DNA from: Lentinus brumalis
Taxonomy: Eukaryota; Basidiomycota; Agaricomycetes; Polyporales; Polyporaceae
Length of the DNA: 64,000 bases
NCBI GenBank assembly: GCA_001792895.1
Contig: MARA01000005.1
Location: 868,001 to 932,000 of the forward strand
Direction: 5' to 3'
The position numbers were made by a program, and so were the translations under genes. Shown here piece by piece: positions 57,212 through 64,000 of the stretch. The notes under the pieces were generated by a model. It had not been told where the DNA came from. It made no database searches and saw only the letters and a program-made list of their open reading frames with translations. Position 1 is the first letter of the stretch. Each line of letters starts with the position of its first letter.

Positions 57212-59504
57212 TTATGACGACAATCGTCTTCTGCTGATACTCGGCGCGATGAGCACCCCAGCACCAGCACCAGCACCAGCACCAGCACCAGCACCAGCAC
57301 TCGACCCAGCAGGGCCCAGATTCGCCCGCGCCCGCGCGTCCCACGACGTACGCATGCTCTCGAGCGTGAGCAGCGGCGAGTCGTCGGGGGTGACCGTTGC
57401 GCTCAGGACCGGAGTCCTGTCGGCTTTTGACAAGCGGAGGCTCTCGAGCCTCGCGATGACCTCCGGACTAGCGTCGGAGGGCGCGGCCTCCGCAGCTGCC
57501 CCGGGCAGAGGCTCGAGCTCGAACGGACTTGGGGGGTTGAGCGACGGACTAGGAAGTGCCTCGAGCGTCAGCTTCCTCTGTAGCGAGCGGCTCAACGACA
57601 GCGAGGTGGCAGGCATAGATACGTCTCCGGCGAGCGTGCTCGCAGTCGCGGACGGAAGGGGCAGAGAGGGGAGTGGTGGGATCGCGTCGCGCTCGAGAGA
57701 GGCAGGAAGCACAGGAGTACCCACGTCCTCGCATGGTGCAGTTGGTGCCGATGCCGATGCGAAAGCGTCTAGCGAGGGCAAATGCTGACTGTCGGATTGA
57801 GGAGATGGGAAGAGCACATATAACGGTGGTGTCTGGCCAGGTTCGCTCGAGTGAGTCGGGGATCCGACGACATGCGCAGAGATGTGCGGAGAGATGGTAG
57901 TGTCGATAGCGGGAACGTGAGGGAAATAGGATCCGGGATCGGAGTCTCCGTGTATACGCGGGTAGTACCCCGGAGGTACAAGCTCCGCGTGCATCTTGAG
58001 GTCCCCCAGATCGCTCTCCTCGACGTCGTCGTTACATGGAGGGGAGGATGGCAAGGAGCTGCCCATGGTGCTCGTGCTCGGAGCGTCACTCTCGGCATCG
58101 GTGTCTGTGTAGTTGTCGGTTTCCGTCTCAGTGTCGGACTCGACAGCTCTCTGGAAGGCTGATAGAATAGGGAGCGGGAGCGACGAAGATGGAGACGCCA
58201 TGGGTGAAGACGGAGAGGTCTCTGTGCTGCTGGGTGTCAGAGACGTCTGGTGGGCGTCGGGACGCGAGGACGTAAGGTGATCAGCGTCTGCACTCTGATC
58301 AGCATGACTGACGGATGACGAGGTCGACAGCAACGGGGCGCTGGTGGACGTTCCCACCACACCGACGTCATTAGTTCGCTTGGGCGCACTCACGTCTTCC
58401 GTCGAGACTGATGGCTCCGGCTCCGGCGCGCCATTCACGGCGAGGAACGTCATGTTGAACTTTCGTCTTGGAGGTGCGGGCGCGCTCGACATTGGAGGAG
58501 GCGGCGGTGTAGGCGGCGGATCCTGCACTGGCAACAAAGGCACGAAGGAGAAGCCCCCCCTTCTCAGCTGTGACGGGGAGGGAGGCGATGGTGGAGAACC
58601 CGACGGTGGAATGGCAGGTTCTATGCGTATTTCTGGAGGGTCGCGTGACTGGATGGTCGGCCGGGTCTCTGGGGAAGGGGTAGGAGAGGGAGTCTGAGGA
58701 TGGGGCTCCGGAGGTGCGGCAGGAGGAACCGGCTCTGTGGGAGACTGTGGCAGGAGGGGCAGCAGACGAATTGGGACAGCGTCGAGGTAGGGGAGGATCT
58801 GGGGGTCGATGTCTGCCGGCTGGGAGCGGTTCTTCCACTTGGACGGGGTGAGGGACGCCGTGGTTGCAAACCTGGAGATGGGGAACGGGGGCTTGGAGGA
58901 CGAGGGGGCGGAGGTCGTGAACGGCTGGCGCGGGGGCGGGGGCGGCGGGGTGTACGGGAGGGTCACGCGGAGCTGCTTCAGTTCGAGGACGTCTCTGGGG
59001 GGGCGGTCAGCCTGGGTGTTATATGGACGACGGCCGCGGCGGCCCCTCGGCCGCGCAATGTGGCGGGATGCGGGAGCCCCGGCCGTCAACCATGACGTCG
59101 CGGCCGTAAAAGGGACCGGAGCGGCCTAGCGCGCCCACATGGCTCGCATCACTGGCCGGAGCACCGCGCCTCCGCACACGCTCAACACGACAGCGCACAC
59201 AGCGGGGACGACGAGCACAAGCGGGCACTCACTGGTATGTCAACTTCGGAGTCACCGCAGCGGGCGTCCGGTCCCACTCGTCCACGAAGAACACCTGCTC
59301 CAGCTCATTGTCCGCGCAGAACGAGACCGACTTCCTGCAGAAGCAGCTCATCGAAGACCCGCTATCGCTGGCCATGGCGGGCGACGTGCGCCCCGAGTCG
59401 CATGGGCTGGGTGCCGCACTGAAGTCTGGGGTGATCGGCGGGGTGATCTTCAGGCAGCTCTTGGGGCGTGCTCGCGTGCACATCGTCAGAGGTCCGTCCG
59501 ACAT
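57212..59504 (-). CDS. Disordered regulatory protein with KSVSF / DEWDRTP region, 684 aa
   Basis: Complement join(57212..58994, 59233..59504), phase 2 junction. The start MSDGPLTMCTRARPKSCLK is at 59504; upstream in-frame codons have no ATG. Residues 57-90 hold the conserved block RKSVSFCADNELEQVFFVDE WDRTP...KLTYQ, continued by DVLELKQLRVTLPY and a YLDAVPIRLLPLLPQ motif near 135-150. KSVSF fits the RVxF docking motif for protein phosphatase 1, so a PP1-regulatory role is a reasonable inference. The rest is Pro/Ser/Thr-rich and acidic, ending in a (Gly-Ala)n tract. A GTGAGT inside exon 2 near 58394 with an acceptor 53 nt on would truncate the protein; I judge the long frame real because it stays protein-like. 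Confidence 0.75.
57254..57300. repeat. CAGCAC hexanucleotide repeat coding (Gly-Ala)n
   Basis: About seven consecutive CAGCAC/CACCAG units. On the coding strand they spell the Ala-Gly tract near the C-terminus of the 684-aa protein. Confidence 0.85.
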
Positions 59505-62500
59505 GTTGTCCGAGTCGAGGTGGTTGTGCAGGCCAGCGTGTGCGTGAGTCGGGCCTTGCAGGGCGGGTGGGGGATGCGGGGGGAGAGGGGAGACGAGGAG
59601 GACGTTGAGAGGATGGTTATGAGCGGTGCATTGAGGCGAGCGAATGAGTCCTGGATTGGACACCGAGCCCGGGCGATCGACAGCCCTGCCTGGAAAAATG
59701 CTCTTTCCGCGCCGTGACTCGGGTGGACTCGGAACGGCTCTCCACCCGCCTTCCGTCCGGGTCCCAGCCGATTGGCTGCGTCCCGCCCGCGCCTACTGCT
59801 CCCCGGTTAAGTATGCGCGCGAACACATGTCCCGTCGCACAAGCTCAACTACTTATACTCGAGCGGAGCGCGGTCTTGTGTCCGAACATGCACCGACACC
59901 TTGCCCGACCACAGCCATCGTCCAGTCCCGCGGCGCGACAAATGCCGTACAAGCACAGTACGTACACGCCAGGTTAGCCATCTCCCCGCATCCGCTTGAC
60001 CATGTTCTGATCTCTTGTCAGGTACAAACAGCGCATGATCTCAGCATACATGGCCGTACGAGCTCCGGTTTGCAACGTTCAACTTCCATCATCTGGCTTC
60101 ATCTGTCCCTCTGCACGCATCTCCGATGTGCGTCCCTGCGGTGCTACTACTACTACTGGACCATCCACTTCGCATGGCTCGAGGAAATCGCCATATTCGC
60201 TCGTGCTCTACTTATGCACCTCCACCCTGCAAATCTCTAGTACTGGGCCTACTGGTCGCTCCTTGGACGAGTCACGATAGGGTATACGACGGCCCGCATG
60301 CCTCAGCCTGCGCCACGGATTTGCCAGCACGCGCCGAGCCCCAAGCCCTCCCAGATATTATGCGACATAACCGATGGTCGATACTCCCCTTGGTGTCTTC
60401 TTCCTGCATCCTCTCAACGCGCGTGCTGCACGATAGAAAATTTGCCTCCGCTTCAGGCCAGTTCATGCGAGTGGGAAAGTGGGACTCCGCGTCGAAACGC
60501 GCGGGCTGCCCCGCGATGCCTTCAAAATTCGGACGATCCACAGTCAACAGTCAACACAGCTCCAGGCACTAAGCAGGTTGCCGTCCAGGTGCAGGTCCGG
60601 TACCGTTCGCGCCACGATACTTAAGCCTTAGAGGCTCGAGAGCAGGCGCACCGCTCACTCAGGTCGGGGCGCTCGGTCGCCATGGTCCATGGTCCATCGG
60701 CGATGGCGTTACACCACTATCGCCGTCGTGCGCCGCAAACATGCAGCAAGTCTGCAACCCGTCGCGCCCGGCGCCAGGCGGGCTACATAGCTTTGCAGTT
60801 GCCCCTTTGGAATCTAAATGTTGGGTGCGTGCCCCTGTATGCAGCTCACGGTCCGGCTATGTTTCAGGATTTGTTGTCATCGGCGATGGGCTCGCTCGGA
60901 GGTGCGTTCCTACCACCCTCGACTAGTTCTCAAGCTCAAGTTTGACCCACAGCCCCGACAGAGCGTTGCTGGCACTGAGTGCTGGTGTTGCTCCTGGTGA
61001 ACGCCACGTGCGCTCGCGTCCTCACGAACGCGAGCCACTGTGCGCTACCGTACGCGTCCCAAGACCCTTGTACCGGATCGCATGCCTCGGGCCGGAACCC
61101 AGGCCCGCATAACGATCCTGTCGTCTTCCAATCATGCCCCTCGCACGTCCATCTCTCATTGACGGCCCAGCGTAGTGCGGTGCGTCATGCCTTGCATCCG
61201 GCCACGACGTTTCTACAGAGACAGGTCAGGTCGTAAGCACAGTACCTAGAAGTGATCCCTCCCGCGCGGGCGACGTGCTTCCGCGAGCTGCGGCTGCGGC
61301 TTCCAGATTGAAGTTCTCTACAGGGATCTCTACAGGGTTTTACTGCGGCTCTTCAGTCCACCGCGGTGCTGAGCATATCGAAGTAATCGAAGTACCTCAC
61401 AACCGTTGGCAACGCACAACGTACCACACGCTACACGTTGCGCAGCGTCCAGCGCAAAGTCTCAATGTGTCGCCGCGATGACGAGACGGTTCTGACCCTC
61501 AAGGTTCTCGTGGGGTGGCCTGGCTGCGCTTCTTCCGACATTACTCCCTGGCACTTCATCGGCGCTGCCATTTCGGATGTCGGATGAGCCGCCGCATCCG
61601 TTCGGGTTACGGGTATGTATGCCGCTCTGCACTACTGGTGCCGCCTAATATACGCTTTGCCCCATTCGACTCGCCAGGTTCTCGATGGTGTCCAGCTGCG
61701 CATGCACGGCCTGCGATTGCTTCTCCGCCTCTCGAACGTCGATATCCGGGCATGTCGTTGCTCGTGGATAGCGCAGCGGAGGCTGCTGCGCTCACGTCCG
61801 GAGGTACGTTAACCATTTCCCATGGAAGAGCGAGCGACTTGCTGACATATTTTGCTTAGTTCTAGGGAATACGCAGGTCTTCTGGCTAGTCGCTGCTGGA
61901 CCCAATTCATCGGGCTCTCCGATATTCATAAACCTGTCGTATACATCTAGGCTCGTGTTCACGGCAGCTCGCGCGCTTCCACACTTGCGTGCCTCGTCCC
62001 ACTGCCCGAACTATCAGCCATCGAACATCGCACGACGAGCAGGGACACAAAGGAGGAACACACTCCTGCCTGGGTCTCGCATGTGCTCTTCCGCCCGCGG
62101 TCGTCGCCGGAGGATCGTCCAGACTCGATGGCACAGGGCACGAGCGTGAGCCCGGATATCCGGACGCACAACTCGCACTCGCACACGCCGCGGTCCCACC
62201 AGCTCAAGCTCAAGGTTCGAGCACGCCCCAGAGTCAGACTCTCAGTCAAGACCTGCATATGGTATGCCGAGCTCTTCTGTCTTCACACGAACGTGGCCAG
62301 CCACAACGCGCCTTCTGGTTCGCGCCTTCGCCCGACCTCGGAGAAGCGCAGCGGCGTTCTCGTTCTCGATCTCGTTCTCAGGCCCGAAGGCGAGCCCGTG
62401 ACCGCGGGGAAGCGCGAAGTGCAATACAGCGTGCGCGCGATCACGATACTCCCCCAGGACCTCGCAACTGCGCTGCGGACGCGGGTGCCTCTCCTGCGCG

Positions 62501-64000
62501 TCCTGCCCCTAATAGGTGGGCCCTCGAGGCTCTCGAGTGCAGCAGCAGTCTGTTCTGGGACTCGGACTTCTCCAGGGCTTTGGATCCCTGGGACCTCGGC
62601 TCCGCTCGCTGGGCGGATGTGATACAGTGCTGCAGTATCATTATGTCCCGCGGTTGTCAGTACTAGTTCCAGCTTCTCTCCAGGTCCGGCTTTAAGAATG
62701 CAGAAAGAACTCAGGACTCATCTATCGACCGGGGAGTCTTTCGCCGGCGCGCTGACCCGGCGAAACAGGCAGTTCCTCTTCCGTACGGTGTTCTAAGCTG
62801 AACAGTGCTGATACAGTATGCTGGATTGCGCACATACATTGTTGTGAGGTGGCCTACATATGGATACTTATCCGCATCATGATCACGGACGTCGTGTGCG
62901 CCGGCTGTGTGCGCGCATTCTCCCGTCAGTGATTGGGACCTCATCGATGATGGGTACTTTACCTTGGACGTCCCCGAGCCTTCGCAAGTTCATCGTCAAA
63001 ACGAGTCAAAGTCGTCATCGCGGCTGTGCCGCTGCGCGTGCATCCCGGTACTTGCAATGCCTATTGGACTCGGAGGTGCCATGGGTATGTCCACTTACCT
63101 AGTAGTACGAGACACTGATCGGGCTGAGTACGTCGAGGAAGTACGGCTGACGCGGTGACGGTCAAAGTTAGGACGCGCATCGGGATCCGGTGCGCTCAAC
63201 ACTCATCATCCCTCGTATCACGGACTCCGAGTCGGAGCCACGAAAGGCAAAGAATGCCGCGAGCCCTGTTCAGCGCTGTGAGGTATGTGGTTTCTGTCAG
63301 GCCCTGGGAGGACTAGGTCTAATCCAAGTGCACTGCGCTGTGTACCATGTGGGTCCAACTTGACATGTTCTGCGGAACATGCTCCGCGGCGGCAGACTCG
63401 GATATGCTAGGACACCTGCTGAGTACTGAGACCTAACCGTGGCAGCACAGGGATCCACACATGATGCATGCCGTCGGAGTGACTCACATACTTATGTAGC
63501 ATCGGTAGATGCATCATAGACCAGACATCACTCCAGATGGTCGCCTCGCGGGTACCTCAACGCACCTGGCCATGCCTCAAGCTGTGAACTGATACTTATC
63601 AACTGCAGCTGGACCTACTCTATCCGGAACCCGAATACGAACCTTGCGCCTTGCACCGCTTCCAACATTGGCATGCATTGTACTTCGCATGGGCTTCCCC
63701 CTCCCCTGTACCCGTACAGCGTGATGGCTGATACGCGTGCACAGGAGTCGAAACCCGCAGATCGGCTCCTTTTTTAGGTGAGCTCCTCGGATGGAGGTCG
63801 GTTGAGCGGGTGGACAGTGGACAGTGGAGGGAAGCGTGCACCGCCTCCACAACGCTCCTTGTATTCCGGGCGCTGTTGCCATCGGAATCGCGGTCGTGTG
63901 CGGGGTGGCACTGACAGGTACCTACTTATGTACCCGGACAGTCGTGAGTCCGCGGTGTCGAGCTCGAGAATCATTAACGCAGCCCATCCCGAGTCAACCT
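59505..64000. other. 4.5 kb with no gene I can support
   Basis: Frames are short and change often. Fragments that look exon-like on the plus strand are MSLLVDSAAEAAALTSG ending in a GTACGT donor (61755-61806) and its possible continuation VLGNTQVFWLVAAG (61860-61900). Others are SDWDLIDDGYFTLDVPEPSQ near 62927, CIPVLAMPIGLGGAMG near 63040-63084, and a hydrophobic IPGAVAIGIAVVCGVALTG near 63860-63917. These could belong to one or two spliced membrane-protein genes, but I cannot join them with consistent phases. Confidence 0.35.

Noticed and set aside
1..64000. CRISPR arrays, bacterial operons, phage or viral genes
   Set aside because: None seen; gene structure is eukaryotic throughout and the only retroelement is the fungal LINE.

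Overview
The window reads as nuclear DNA of a basidiomycete fungus (Agaricomycetes, quite possibly Polyporales; the order is a guess). The support is many short phase-consistent introns of about 42-68 nt with GTRNGT donors, GC-rich coding sequence, a 27-nt intron in a tRNA-Met, an HSE1 and a CWC27 of fungal type, an F-box/WD40 protein, a HET-domain protein, a BTB protein and a Tad-like LINE. All exon models below were built by eye from splice sites and reading-frame arithmetic; no search was run.

Layout. 1-1578 is the 5' part of a Ser/Pro/Arg-rich gene running off the left edge. 2759-13932 is a dense housekeeping block: a TMEM16/anoctamin membrane protein, an intron-containing tRNA-Met, the ESCRT-0 subunit HSE1 (VHS-UIM-SH3-GAT), a ubiquitin E2 variant of Mms2 type, an MFS sugar transporter and dTMP kinase. 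14529-26650 carries an F-box/WD40 protein, a small orphan, the spliceosomal cyclophilin CWC27 divergent from a conserved-looking orphan, an unknown membrane protein and a HET protein. 26651-30976 is GC-rich and has no convincing gene except perhaps one small ORF. A MEF2/RlmA-type MADS-box factor occupies 30977-33656.

34005-40927 is a tandem array, all on the minus strand, of a multi-exon family I do not recognise. It comprises an intact gene, a gene with an internally duplicated module, a decayed copy and a second intact gene. 41580-48276 is a 5'-truncated LINE flanked by a 15-bp target-site duplication and ending in an (ATAC)n tail. Its ORF2 is split by a 1,571-bp element with short inverted ends and a 3-bp duplication; removing that element restores ORF2 exactly. 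Further right come a small membrane protein, two copies of a secreted Cys-containing protein (one intact, one lacking its signal peptide), a BTB protein and a long disordered protein with a KSVSF / DEWDRTP region. 59505-64000 shows no gene I can support.

The most striking cross-cutting observation is that seven otherwise clean gene models (in five genes) each break by exactly one missing G/C inside a run of 4-6 identical G or C bases. Adding one base at each run makes every model length divisible by three. This looks like homopolymer under-calling in the assembly rather than gene decay, and matters to anyone translating this sequence automatically.
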